Assembly (NCBI GenBank): GCA_009779935.1
Contig: WRAX01000013.1
Coordinates: 1 to 55,708, forward strand
Length of the DNA stretch: 55,708 bases
Source of the DNA: Defluviitaleaceae bacterium
Lineage (GTDB): Bacteria > Bacillota > Clostridia > Lachnospirales > WRAX01
Reading direction: 5' to 3'
Shown: in pieces, positions 27,660-35,739 of the stretch
How the letters are laid out: each line of letters begins with the position of its first letter
Numbering within the stretch: position 1 is the first letter of the stretch
Position numbers and translations under genes: made by a program
The notes under the pieces: model-generated
Told to the model about the DNA's origin: nothing
The model's database searches: none
What the model saw: the letters and a program-made list of their open reading frames with translations, nothing else

Positions 27660-28154
27660 CTACATGTAATATTCGTCGTTGTGCCATTTTGACGGGTTGC
27701 TTTCTATATAATCCCAAAAGTTTTTATATGCCCTTTCGTTGCGTATTATTGTGTCATAGAATGACCTTTGCCAGATTTTGCGGGCGGGGGTGTTGTCTGT
27801 TTGGTTGCATATCCTTGCTGAAACAGATTTGAAGGCACGTACTATGTCCATAATTGAACTGTCAGAACCTTCAAAAATTGTGATTAAAACATGGATATGA
27901 TTAGGCATGATGACATAATTGTCAATGGAGATGGATGGAAAACGGTTGGGCAAGGCTATTAGTTCATTTTCGATGATTTCGCCGATGCTGGTAGGGTGGG
28001 GGCTTGCCCCCACCCCTTCCACTTCTACGATGCTTGACAGGGTTGGCAGTCTTTCGTGTGTGCAGATGGTTATGAAATAACTGCCTTCTTGGCTGTAGTC
28101 GTGACCTTTTAGTCTGGGATATTTTCGTTTTGGGGTTGGGTTTGGGTTATTCAT
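27660..28154 (-). CDS. REP-associated tyrosine transposase (RAYT, Y1/TnpA_REP)
   Basis: 164 residues. HUH-type single-stranded DNA transposase: opening GSYFITICTHERLPTLS, the HUH motif in YVIMPNHIHVLI, and the catalytic Tyr region in WQRSFYDTIIRNE. RAYTs recognise a GTAG-type tetranucleotide beside a REP hairpin, and this gene is surrounded by such hairpins. Start at ATG 28154 with AAAGGAG upstream; the longer frame runs through non-coding repeats. A REP copy lies inside the gene itself (27991-28015), giving the loop GVGASPHPTSIG. The stop codon lies in TAGGGTGG, a partial REP match. Confidence 0.92.
   Translation of the reverse strand: MNNPNPTPKRKYPRLKGHDYSQEGSYFITICTHERLPTLSSIVEVEGVGASPHPTSIGEIIENELIALPNRFPSISIDNYVIMPNHIHVLITIFEGSDSSIMDIVRAFKSVSARICNQTDNTPARKIWQRSFYDTIIRNERAYKNFWDYIESNPSKWHNDEYYM
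27991..28015 (+). repeat. REP element inside the RAYT gene
   Basis: GTAG followed by the palindrome GGTGGGGGC-TT-GCCCCCACC, in frame with the RAYT coding sequence on the other strand, where it encodes a surface-loop-like stretch between the first strand and the HUH motif. Confidence 0.88.
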
Positions 28155-28217
28155 GATGCTCCTTTGGGGTGGGGGTTGTCCCGCTTGTTTTTTGGGGTGG
28201 GGTGTACGTCTGGCCTC

Positions 28218-28242
28218 GGGTGGGGGCAAGCACCCACCCTAC
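28218..28242 (-). repeat. REP element upstream of RAYT, at the type IIG gene end
   Basis: Same unit in the opposite orientation to the copy inside RAYT. Its GTAG supplies the TAG stop of the type IIG gene (28239-28241). It lies about 65 bases upstream of the RAYT start. Confidence 0.88.
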
Positions 28243-30839
28243 AATAAAAATCCATACTTGTAGACTTTGGGGGTTATGCGGGTGTTGCGTAGGGTGCGTA
28301 GTTTTTCTCGTAGGTCTGCTATTAGGGCTTGGTAGGTGGGGTCGTCGGATTTTACTTTCATGTGGCCGTTGGGTTTTGTGCCTTGGAAGTGCTGGCGGAT
28401 GTCGTATAGGGCGGCGTTGGGGTTGTAGGTGAAGTCGCCACCGCATTGATGCCGTCCTGCTGGTAGGGTGGGGGCTTGCCCCCACCCCGCCTGCGCACCA
28501 GTTTGTCCCATGTGGTAATATTTGAAAATTTCTAGGGCTGTGTTGTATACGGCTTGGGCTTCTGGGGACAGGTTTGCGGGCAGGCCTCTATTGTGCAAGT
28601 ATTGTTGGATTGTGTTGTGGGTGAAGGGTTGGCGTGTTTGCCCCACTTGTTCTTCTGTAAAAGGTATCCAGTGGTTTTCGCCTTTTTTGATGCTGATGTG
28701 GTTGTTGCCGTGGAAGATGCTGAATATTAGGCAGTCATTGATAAAATCCGCATCTTGTAAGGGTTCTGTGTGGGGGTATAGGAATTGGTCACGGTCGTTT
28801 AGCCATGTTGCATCTTCCGACCAGCGAACAGAATAATAGACCACCGATGCTTTCAGATTTTCTGGGGCAATTTTGAACTTAGCGATACCTTTTGCGTTGC
28901 CCGCCTTCACACTGGCAACATTACTGGCGAAATGCACAGTGCCTTGTTTTTGGAAGTCATTGCCTGTGCAACACATTCCCCCAATTTCTTCACCCTCACT
29001 TACCAAGTATTTTTTTAGCCAAGCATTTATCTTGCTTGCATCGCTATTTAATATTAGATGCTGTTTCAAGTAAGTTCCATTAGCGTCATAAGCATCTGCT
29101 GAAAACTCACTAAATGGCTCAGATGTGGATGTATCCCATATTTTGAAACCAATAGGAAAAGACCCCTTAACATTGTCAAAAGAATTTCCTGGGACAACGA
29201 AACAGCCAATAAGTTTTGGCGTGAACCAACCACGCATTTGGTCAAAATTTGGTGCTTGTAAAATTTTCAGCTTTGAAAATTCTGCAAGTATCGCACCTTC
29301 CATCTCCCCATAAATGCGTGCAACAAATTGAGCAAAAACTTCTCTCACGGCTTTACCTAATTTACCGCTGTATTTTTCTTCTGTTACACTATCATTCACA
29401 CCCGTCTTTGCCAAAACCTCGTCCGTATCGCCTTTGTTCAATTCTCCTCTGTTCATAGATTCCGCATAAGGCGGGTTAATGAGAAACACCACCTTCTTAC
29501 GTTTCTCTGGACACTCCAAAATATCCATAAGAGCATCTGGCACTTTGCCCGCCCCATCCTTACGGTTGCACATAGGGCAAGTGCCACTTTTAAGCCGTGC
29601 GGGGTTGCCGTCCATGTCCTTACAAAAGGCACAGCAGGACTGGCGTATAAAAGGGTCGTTCAAAAAGTCAAATTGGAAAATGTTGCCTATATAAGTGGGT
29701 TTTGTTTCGCTCATCATAATCCGCACGTCGGCTTCGTCGATGGTGCTGGCGTAAATGTTGCGTTTGTTATGTAGGCCTGCCAGCAGGTTGCCACTGCCTG
29801 CTGCACAGTCGTAAATTATATATTCGTCCTGCCAGTTGTCCCCAAGGGCATCGGCAAGGTATTGATGTGCCTTTTCCACCCAAATGCGAGGGGTGAAAAA
29901 CGCCCCTTTGCGTTCCATAATGTCACGGGGTACAAGCACGTCACGCCTTTCCAAAATCTCATCCCATGGGGTTTTTTCACCTTCATAGGCGTGTTTACGG
30001 CGGGGCGGGCGTTTGTACATTTTCCAAAAGTCTGTATAGGCAGCTCCGCCATCCTTAAATGTAACCCAGCGGAAGGTTTCGTCATCTAAAACCAGTTGCA
30101 CACCGTCGTCTTTTACATAATATCTGTCACCACGGAAAATAACTTTTAATTGTTGTACCAAGGTTTCTTGTTTGTCCGCATCCACATACAAGCCTGCCAG
30201 AAAAAAGTCGCTGGCGTAGATGTTGCGGGTTAGATATTCTTTCCATTTTTCTGCTGTAAGGTTTATTTGGGGTTTTACCACATCGCACCATTTGTTAAAC
30301 ACATGGTTGAGATTACCTATGTTGATGTCAACACCTTCCATATTGTCTTGCTTGCCTATGCGACGTGTAATCCACTTGGGAAGCTCTGCCATTTCTTCTG
30401 TGTGGTCCAGCCTAAACGCCCTGTGTACGGTTATGTATTTTGGCAGCAGACCCCTTAGATGTTTGAATGCTTGGCTTTTGTAATTGGATGGGGTTGCACG
30501 CCAATCCACATCATTTCTTAGCAAAAGCTCGGAAAAATCCGCCATGGCGTAGAATGTTAGGGTGGTGCTATCCATTACCCCTAAATATGCGGGCGGAACA
30601 ACTTCGCCGCCATTCCAGGTCTTTTTAATTGTTAAAAGTAGCTGGGTTAGCATGGTGTGGGGGTCTTCCGGTTCGTTTTTAACCTCCGCCCACAGTAAAT
30701 GGCGGTTTTCCTGTTGGTTGCAAGCCAAAACAAAGTCAATTCGGCTTTGGCCGAAATTTGGCTTGTACATATAGTTTGTAAAATAAATGTCGTAAATTAC
30801 TTGTTTATATTGCTCTTCCGACATGCCTGTCGTGTACAT
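28239..30839 (-). CDS. Type IIG-like restriction-modification enzyme / N6-adenine methyltransferase
   Basis: 866 residues, intact. The N-terminus has SRIDFVLAC followed by LLWAEVKNEP, a plausible D...ExK nuclease core (PD-(D/E)xK). The centre has FFTPRIWVEKAHQYL, SAM motif I (YDCAAGSGNLLAGL), a CxxC/CxxC knuckle (about 470-495) and the adenine methyltransferase motif IV (VVFLINPPYAES). The C-terminal third is probably target recognition. Starts at ATG 30839, sharing one base with the pyrD stop. A REP at 28463-28487 is read in frame ([12 protein letters not shown]) and another REP gives the stop. It may be a methylase, a complete single-chain R-M enzyme or a solitary modifier; no separate nuclease is seen. 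Confidence 0.82.
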   Translation of the reverse strand: MYTTGMSEEQYKQVIYDIYFTNYMYKPNFGQSRIDFVLACNQQENRHLLWAEVKNEPEDPHTMLTQLLLTIKKTWNGGEVVPPAYLGVMDSTTLTFYAMADFSELLLRNDVDWRATPSNYKSQAFKHLRGLLPKYITVHRAFRLDHTEEMAELPKWITRRIGKQDNMEGVDINIGNLNHVFNKWCDVVKPQINLTAEKWKEYLTRNIYASDFFLAGLYVDADKQETLVQQLKVIFRGDRYYVKDDGVQLVLDDETFRWVTFKDGGAAYTDFWKMYKRPPRRKHAYEGEKTPWDEILERRDVLVPRDIMERKGAFFTPRIWVEKAHQYLADALGDNWQDEYIIYDCAAGSGNLLAGLHNKRNIYASTIDEADVRIMMSETKPTYIGNIFQFDFLNDPFIRQSCCAFCKDMDGNPARLKSGTCPMCNRKDGAGKVPDALMDILECPEKRKKVVFLINPPYAESMNRGELNKGDTDEVLAKTGVNDSVTEEKYSGKLGKAVREVFAQFVARIYGEMEGAILAEFSKLKILQAPNFDQMRGWFTPKLIGCFVVPGNSFDNVKGSFPIGFKIWDTSTSEPFSEFSADAYDANGTYLKQHLILNSDASKINAWLKKYLVSEGEEIGGMCCTGNDFQKQGTVHFASNVASVKAGNAKGIAKFKIAPENLKASVVYYSVRWSEDATWLNDRDQFLYPHTEPLQDADFINDCLIFSIFHGNNHISIKKGENHWIPFTEEQVGQTRQPFTHNTIQQYLHNRGLPANLSPEAQAVYNTALEIFKYYHMGQTGAQAGWGQAPTLPAGRHQCGGDFTYNPNAALYDIRQHFQGTKPNGHMKVKSDDPTYQALIADLREKLRTLRNTRITPKVYKYGFLL
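28463..28487 (+). repeat. REP element inside the type IIG gene
   Basis: GTAG plus the perfect GC-rich palindrome, in the same plus-strand orientation as the copy inside RAYT. It adds a Gly/Pro-rich in-frame stretch at about residue 785 of the enzyme without breaking the frame. Confidence 0.88.
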
Positions 30840-31741
30840 CACACACCCCCAATCAGGTGGTTTATGTCTGTCACGCCGTATTTTTCCATGTAGGCGGTTA
30901 TGCCATCCAGCACATTGATTGTGGCATGGGGGTTGGTAAAGTTTGCCGTGCCCACGGCGATGGCGGTTGCCCCTGCCAGTATAAACTCGATGGCATCATC
31001 ACCGTTCATAATACCACCCATGCCGATTATGGGGATTTTAACGGCTTTGTGAGCTTGGTAAACGCAGCGCACCGCCACAGGCTTAATGGCAGGGCCGCTT
31101 AGGCCGCCCATGGTGTTGCCAAGTAGGGGTTTGCGGGTGTGTATATCAATCTTCATGCCCAGCAGGGTATTTATTAGGGATAGGGCATGGGACCCTGCCG
31201 CCTCCGCCGCTTTTGCAATTTCTGCTATATTCGTCACATTAGGGCTTAGTTTTGTGATTATTGGTAGGTTGGTGGCTTGTTTTACCTTGCCCACAATATC
31301 TTCAGTGGATTTGGGGCATTGGGCAAAAGCTGCGCCGTTATCCTTAACATTAGGGCAGGATACATTGACTTCTAACATATCCACGCCGCCTGCGGCTGTT
31401 AATTTTTGTGCAACCTCCACAAAATCCTCCGCCGTGCGGCCGCAAATGTTGACGATGACTACCGTGCCCAAAGTGCGCAAAAAAGGCAGGTCGTTTTTAA
31501 TAAATTCATCCACACCGGGGTTTTGCAGGCCTATGGCATTAAGCATGCCGCCGTAGGTTTCCGCCACCCTTGGGGTGGGGTTGCCAGGCCATTCGGTAGG
31601 GGCAACGCCTTTGGTTGTAATTGCGCCAAGCCGCCCAAAATTCAGATATTCGCCGTATTCTTTGCCGCTGTTTACTGTTCCGCTGGCGGTGGTTACGGGG
31701 TTTTTCCAAACCACGCCGCCGATGTTTATTGTCAAATTCAC
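30839..31741 (-). CDS. pyrD: Dihydroorotate dehydrogenase B (NAD+), catalytic subunit
   Basis: About 300 residues. FMN enzyme oxidising dihydroorotate to orotate, class 1B, working with PyrK. FMN barrel: NPVTTASGTVNSGKEY, GLQNPGVDEF, the class 1 active-site Cys in LEVNVSCPNVKDNG, IITKLSPNV and GMGGIMNGDDA. I prefer GTG 31741, which overlaps the pyrK stop by four bases (GTGA); GTG 31747 is also possible with AAGGAGG closer. The stop overlaps the type IIG start. Confidence 0.95.
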   Translation of the reverse strand: MNLTINIGGVVWKNPVTTASGTVNSGKEYGEYLNFGRLGAITTKGVAPTEWPGNPTPRVAETYGGMLNAIGLQNPGVDEFIKNDLPFLRTLGTVVIVNICGRTAEDFVEVAQKLTAAGGVDMLEVNVSCPNVKDNGAAFAQCPKSTEDIVGKVKQATNLPIITKLSPNVTNIAEIAKAAEAAGSHALSLINTLLGMKIDIHTRKPLLGNTMGGLSGPAIKPVAVRCVYQAHKAVKIPIIGMGGIMNGDDAIEFILAGATAIAVGTANFTNPHATINVLDGITAYMEKYGVTDINHLIGGV

Positions 31742-32508
31742 GTCCACACCACCTCCTTTGCGTCAAATACAGGGCCTGCGGCACAAACCTTGGCAAGCCC
31801 TTTTTCGGTTTTGGTAACACATGCCAAACATGCACCGATAGAGCATGCCATGCGCTCTTCCAGTGAAACATGGCAGGGCAAGCCTTTTTCCCGGGCATAT
31901 TTTGCCAAATATTTCAGCATCGCATGGGGGCCGCAGCCAAAAACCGCATCAAAGTCAGGTTTTTCGGGCAGGGCAGCGATTGCATTACCCTTAATGCCAA
32001 AACTGCCGTCATCGGTGGTTATTATCACCTCGTCGGCATAAAGCCCGAAATCATCAGCCAAAATCACCTGCGAATTGTCACGAAAGCCCAAATATACCGA
32101 AATGTGCGTATCCGGCATTTGGTGGCGTATTTGGCAGGCGAGACCAAGCATGGGCGGTGCACCCATGCCACCGCCCACAATGGCAAATTTACGATGGTTT
32201 TCGTCAATTTGATAAAAGCTGCCAAGGGGCGCAAGTCCACGCAATTCATCCCCGGGGCATAGGGCGGCAAGCTTCTCCGTCCCCTGCCCCGCCACCTTAT
32301 AAACCACCCGAAAAATCCCGCAGGATGGGTCCATCTGGCAAATGGACAGCGGCCGTGGCAAAAGCATAGCAGCATCCCCCGTGTATAGGGAAATAAACTG
32401 CCCTGCCCTTGCGCCCGCCACCGCATCGGGTGCATGCAGGCGCATATCGTATATATCAGGGGCGATAAGCCTGTTTTCCAACACTTCGCCGTAAAATAAA
32501 CCTTTCAT
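31738..32508 (-). CDS. pyrK: Dihydroorotate dehydrogenase B, electron transfer subunit
   Basis: 256 residues. FAD and [2Fe-2S] protein passing electrons from PyrD to NAD+. FAD-binding RPLSICQMD, NAD-binding FAIVGGGMGAPPMLGL, and the cluster Cys in ERMACSIGACLACV plus a later Cys in KVCAAGPVF. The start is ATG 32508 with GAGGTGG upstream. Confidence 0.95.
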   Translation of the reverse strand: MKGLFYGEVLENRLIAPDIYDMRLHAPDAVAGARAGQFISLYTGDAAMLLPRPLSICQMDPSCGIFRVVYKVAGQGTEKLAALCPGDELRGLAPLGSFYQIDENHRKFAIVGGGMGAPPMLGLACQIRHQMPDTHISVYLGFRDNSQVILADDFGLYADEVIITTDDGSFGIKGNAIAALPEKPDFDAVFGCGPHAMLKYLAKYAREKGLPCHVSLEERMACSIGACLACVTKTEKGLAKVCAAGPVFDAKEVVWT

Positions 32509-32520
32509 TTTCCACCTCAA

Positions 32521-33015
32521 TCAAGGCACGGTGCGTTCGCCCATGCGTATTATTCGTGCCATCTCCTTGTCCCAGCCGGTGTTGCGTATGCGCAAAAAAT
32601 TATTGTAACTGCCGCCCCTAAGCAGCCGCCCGCCCCAGTCCACACTATGTATGATTTTATTGTCCACGATAATGGTGTGGGTGTGAAAATGGTCAACTTC
32701 TTCGGGGATGATGAAACTAATTTGGCGACCCAACCGGCGTGTGTACCAAGAATTGCGCATAAGGTGTGTAAGTTCCACCACTTGTTGGTGGTTCAGATAA
32801 TGCTCGTTTCTCTCCACCGGGTCAAAAACCGTTGCATTTGAACCTTCCAAGGGCATGCGCATATAAAGGTTTTGTATAATGCGTACATCGCTGTTAGTGG
32901 TTATGTAGTTTATGCCGCCAAACAACCAGCCCGGGGCGAAAAAGAAGAAAAACACAGCCGCAAAACATGCTGCGCCCACAATTGATATGATTATCCTTTT
33001 TGTGGCAATTTTCAT
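32521..33015 (-). CDS. Hypothetical membrane-anchored protein in the pyr operon
   Basis: 164 residues. One N-terminal membrane helix (about 9-33, IIISIVGAACFAAVFFFFF), then an extracellular domain with no recognised family. It contains DHFHTHTIIVDN and IHSVDWGGRL. Lies between a phosphatase and pyrK with 12-14 base gaps, so it is part of the pyrimidine transcript; the reason is unclear. Confidence 0.75.
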   Translation of the reverse strand: MKIATKRIIISIVGAACFAAVFFFFFAPGWLFGGINYITTNSDVRIIQNLYMRMPLEGSNATVFDPVERNEHYLNHQQVVELTHLMRNSWYTRRLGRQISFIIPEEVDHFHTHTIIVDNKIIHSVDWGGRLLRGGSYNNFLRIRNTGWDKEMARIIRMGERTVP

Positions 33016-33029
33016 CCCATGCCCCCCTC

Positions 33030-33605
33030 TTATCCATTAAGGTGGCTGGTATCATTTTCCAAAACCATTTGGAATGTGCCATCCGTAGCCCGCTCGAAGC
33101 AATGGATGGCTGTGTTGCCCACATTAAAACTGTGGCGTTGCCCCGCCGGAATACCGAGGAAATAACAAATCGCCGCCCGTACAGAACCGTAGTGGCCAAC
33201 AATTATCACATTTTCATGTCCGCTTTCAACAACCTCGTCCAAAAAGCTATGTATACGGCTAAATACCGCCGCCACATCCTCCCCATCAGGGTCCGGGTGA
33301 TTCCAATTTATTTTTTCCGAAATTTTTTCTATTAATTGCCCTTCGTATTTTCCAAAGCTAATTTCCCGCAACTTTGATGTTGCAAAAAGCTGCGCACCAT
33401 GGTGGGCGTTGATGGTTTCGGCGGTTTTTCTTGCCCTTTGCAAATCACTTGTATAAATGGCATCCACTTTTTCGCCGGCCAGCCGCAAACCAATGCGCCT
33501 TGCCTGATCCATCCCTGTTTCATCCAATGGTATGTCCGTATGCCCTTGCAATCGCCTTTCCAAGTTCCAAGATGTTTGCCCGTGGCGCACTGTAAAAATT
33601 TTCAT
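33030..33605 (-). CDS. Histidine phosphatase family protein
   Basis: 191 residues. Phosphoglycerate-mutase-like fold with the catalytic RHG motif (IFTVRHGQTSWNLERRLQG), DLQRARKTAETI, and the second His in VIIVGHYGSVRA. Related to GpmB/CobC phosphatases; the exact substrate cannot be told. In the pyr operon it might act on a nucleotide or phosphorylated intermediate (inference). Confidence 0.88.
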   Translation of the reverse strand: MKIFTVRHGQTSWNLERRLQGHTDIPLDETGMDQARRIGLRLAGEKVDAIYTSDLQRARKTAETINAHHGAQLFATSKLREISFGKYEGQLIEKISEKINWNHPDPDGEDVAAVFSRIHSFLDEVVESGHENVIIVGHYGSVRAAICYFLGIPAGQRHSFNVGNTAIHCFERATDGTFQMVLENDTSHLNG

Positions 33606-33630
33606 GCTGCAAATCCTCCTATGTTAGCCC

Positions 33631-34464
33631 CTAACCTTGCAAATCATCCCGCATATCAATTGCGGCGGCACGGGCGGCCTCTGCAAAGCCAAGACCTGCA
33701 TATTTTGGGTTTTGGTGGGAGGCAATTATCCCACGGGAGCTATTGATGATTGCCCCGCCGCCATTTGCATCAAAAGCATGGCGAATATCCTTTGCTGTGC
33801 CGCCTTGTGCGCCATAACCCGGCACAAGAAAAAAGGTGTTTGGCAATTGCGCCCGCAAATCCGCCAACTGCTCTGGATAAGTTGCCCCCACAACCGCCGC
33901 CACGCTTGAATAGCCATATTTGCCAACCATATCCGCACCCCAAACCGCTGTGCGCTCACCTACGATTTGATACAGTGGTTTGTCGCCCACCATCAAATCT
34001 TGAAAATCCCCACTGCCGGCGTTGGAAGTTTTAACCAGCACAAAAATACCTTTGTCAAGTTTATGGCAATTATCTATCCATGGTTGCACGCTATCGCCGC
34101 CCATATAAGGGTTTACGGTGGCAAAATCCGCATCAAAATCACCGCCGCCAATGTGGGCATTGGCATAAGCCTGTGCGGTGCTGGCAATGTCACCCCGCTT
34201 AATGTCAGCAATAACAATCAAGCCCTTGGCTTTGGCGTATTGTATAGTTTTAATATATGTATCCAACCCAACCTGCCCTAAACGCTCATAAAAGGCAATT
34301 TGGGGCTTTATAGCAGGCACAATGTCACAAACAGCGTCAATAATGCCACAATTAAAATCCAATACGGACATTCCCTTGGGAATAAATTCAGCTTGCGGGT
34401 CCAGCCCCACCACGGTTGGGTTTCCCATATGGTTTATTTTTTCTATTAACCTATCAATAATCAT
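33631..34464 (-). CDS. pyrF: Orotidine 5'-phosphate decarboxylase (type 2)
   Basis: 277 residues. Converts OMP to UMP. The catalytic Asp-Lys-Asp cluster is visible in IVIADIKRGDIASTAQAY, with VGLDPQAEFIPKG at the N-terminus and the phosphate-binding region near AIINSSRGI. The length and N-terminus fit the longer type 2 subfamily. Starts four bases after the pyrC stop. Confidence 0.95.
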   Translation of the reverse strand: MIIDRLIEKINHMGNPTVVGLDPQAEFIPKGMSVLDFNCGIIDAVCDIVPAIKPQIAFYERLGQVGLDTYIKTIQYAKAKGLIVIADIKRGDIASTAQAYANAHIGGGDFDADFATVNPYMGGDSVQPWIDNCHKLDKGIFVLVKTSNAGSGDFQDLMVGDKPLYQIVGERTAVWGADMVGKYGYSSVAAVVGATYPEQLADLRAQLPNTFFLVPGYGAQGGTAKDIRHAFDANGGGAIINSSRGIIASHQNPKYAGLGFAEAARAAAIDMRDDLQG

Positions 34465-34467
34465 GCC

Positions 34468-35739
34468 CTACCTCCGCTTAAACACAATCCGTCCGCCAAC
34501 AATGGTGTATTCCGCCGCACCCTTTAATGCCCAACCGGCAAAAGGTGTGTTGCGGGCTTTTGATGCGAATTTGTCGGGCTCCACAGTCCATTCCGCATCG
34601 GGGTTGATTATGGTTATGTCAGCAATTGCACCATCCACCAAACTACCCTTGTTAATGTTAAGGATTTGGGCAGGGGCATAACTCATGGCTTCCACAAGCC
34701 CCATGGGGGTTAATATGCCTTTGCGCACCATCTCCATGGATAGTCCGAGGGCAGTTTCCAGCCCAACAATGCCAAAAGGTGCCGAAACAAAACCTTTTGC
34801 CTTTTCGTCAGCGTGGTGGGGGGCGTGGTCGGTGGCTATTACATCAATTGTGCCATCCCTTAACCCTTCTATAATGGCATCCACATCCCCACGGCTGCGT
34901 AGGGGCGGGTTCATCTTAAAATTACTGTCGTCAGATAGGATATCTTCATCACAAAGGGTGAAGTGGTGGGGGCAAACCTCCGCCGTAACCCGCACGCCTC
35001 TCGCCTTGGCTTCCCGCACCAATTGCACCCCAAGGGCAGTTGTTATGTGGCAGACATGCAAAGCCGCCCCGGTATGCTCGGCCAACAATATGTCACGGGC
35101 GATAATCACCTCTTCTGCCAGTGCATGTATGCCGGGCAAATTAAGCCGCTGGCTTGCCGTGCCAAGGTGCATAACGCCGCCCGAAACCAAATCCATATCC
35201 TCACAATGGGAGAAAGTTAGTTTATTAAGTTTTGCGGCAATTTCCATGGCTTTTAGCTGCACGCCTGCATTGCGCACTGTCAAGCCATCCTCGGTAATGC
35301 CGATTGCGCCTGCCGCAACCATAGCTTCAATATCAGTTAGTTCCTCACCCTTCATGCCTTTGGTAATTGCACATATTGGCAAAATATTGGCAAGCCCAAT
35401 TTCCGCACTGCGCTGATGGGTGAATTTTATCAACTCGTCATTATCAATTGGGGGGCTGGTGTTGGGCATGGTGCACACGGTGGTAAAGCCGCCTGCAACG
35501 GCAGATAGGGCACCGCTTGCCATATCCTCCTTATGCTCCTGCCCTGGTTGGCGGAAGTGTACATGCATGTCAATAAGGCCAGGCACAACCCACATGCCTG
35601 ATGCATCGATAACCCTGTCATAATCCCCGTCATTTCGGGCTGCGTGGGCAACTTCCGCACCCATCACAACTATATCCTTCACCTTATCCGTGTTGGTGGC
35701 AGGACAAATAACCCTGCCACCTTTTATCAGGGTTTTCAT
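34468..35739 (-). CDS. pyrC: Dihydroorotase
   Basis: 423 residues. Zinc amidohydrolase closing carbamoyl-aspartate to dihydroorotate. Metal ligands are seen in VPGLIDMHVHFRQPGQEHKED, CHITTALGVQL and IDVIATDHAPHH. Class I type like Bacillus PyrC. Start ATG 35739 with GGAG upstream; it overlaps the stop of the alpha/beta hydrolase gene by four bases (ATGA). carAB, pyrB and pyrE are not in the window. Confidence 0.96.
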   Translation of the reverse strand: MKTLIKGGRVICPATNTDKVKDIVVMGAEVAHAARNDGDYDRVIDASGMWVVPGLIDMHVHFRQPGQEHKEDMASGALSAVAGGFTTVCTMPNTSPPIDNDELIKFTHQRSAEIGLANILPICAITKGMKGEELTDIEAMVAAGAIGITEDGLTVRNAGVQLKAMEIAAKLNKLTFSHCEDMDLVSGGVMHLGTASQRLNLPGIHALAEEVIIARDILLAEHTGAALHVCHITTALGVQLVREAKARGVRVTAEVCPHHFTLCDEDILSDDSNFKMNPPLRSRGDVDAIIEGLRDGTIDVIATDHAPHHADEKAKGFVSAPFGIVGLETALGLSMEMVRKGILTPMGLVEAMSYAPAQILNINKGSLVDGAIADITIINPDAEWTVEPDKFASKARNTPFAGWALKGAAEYTIVGGRIVFKRR

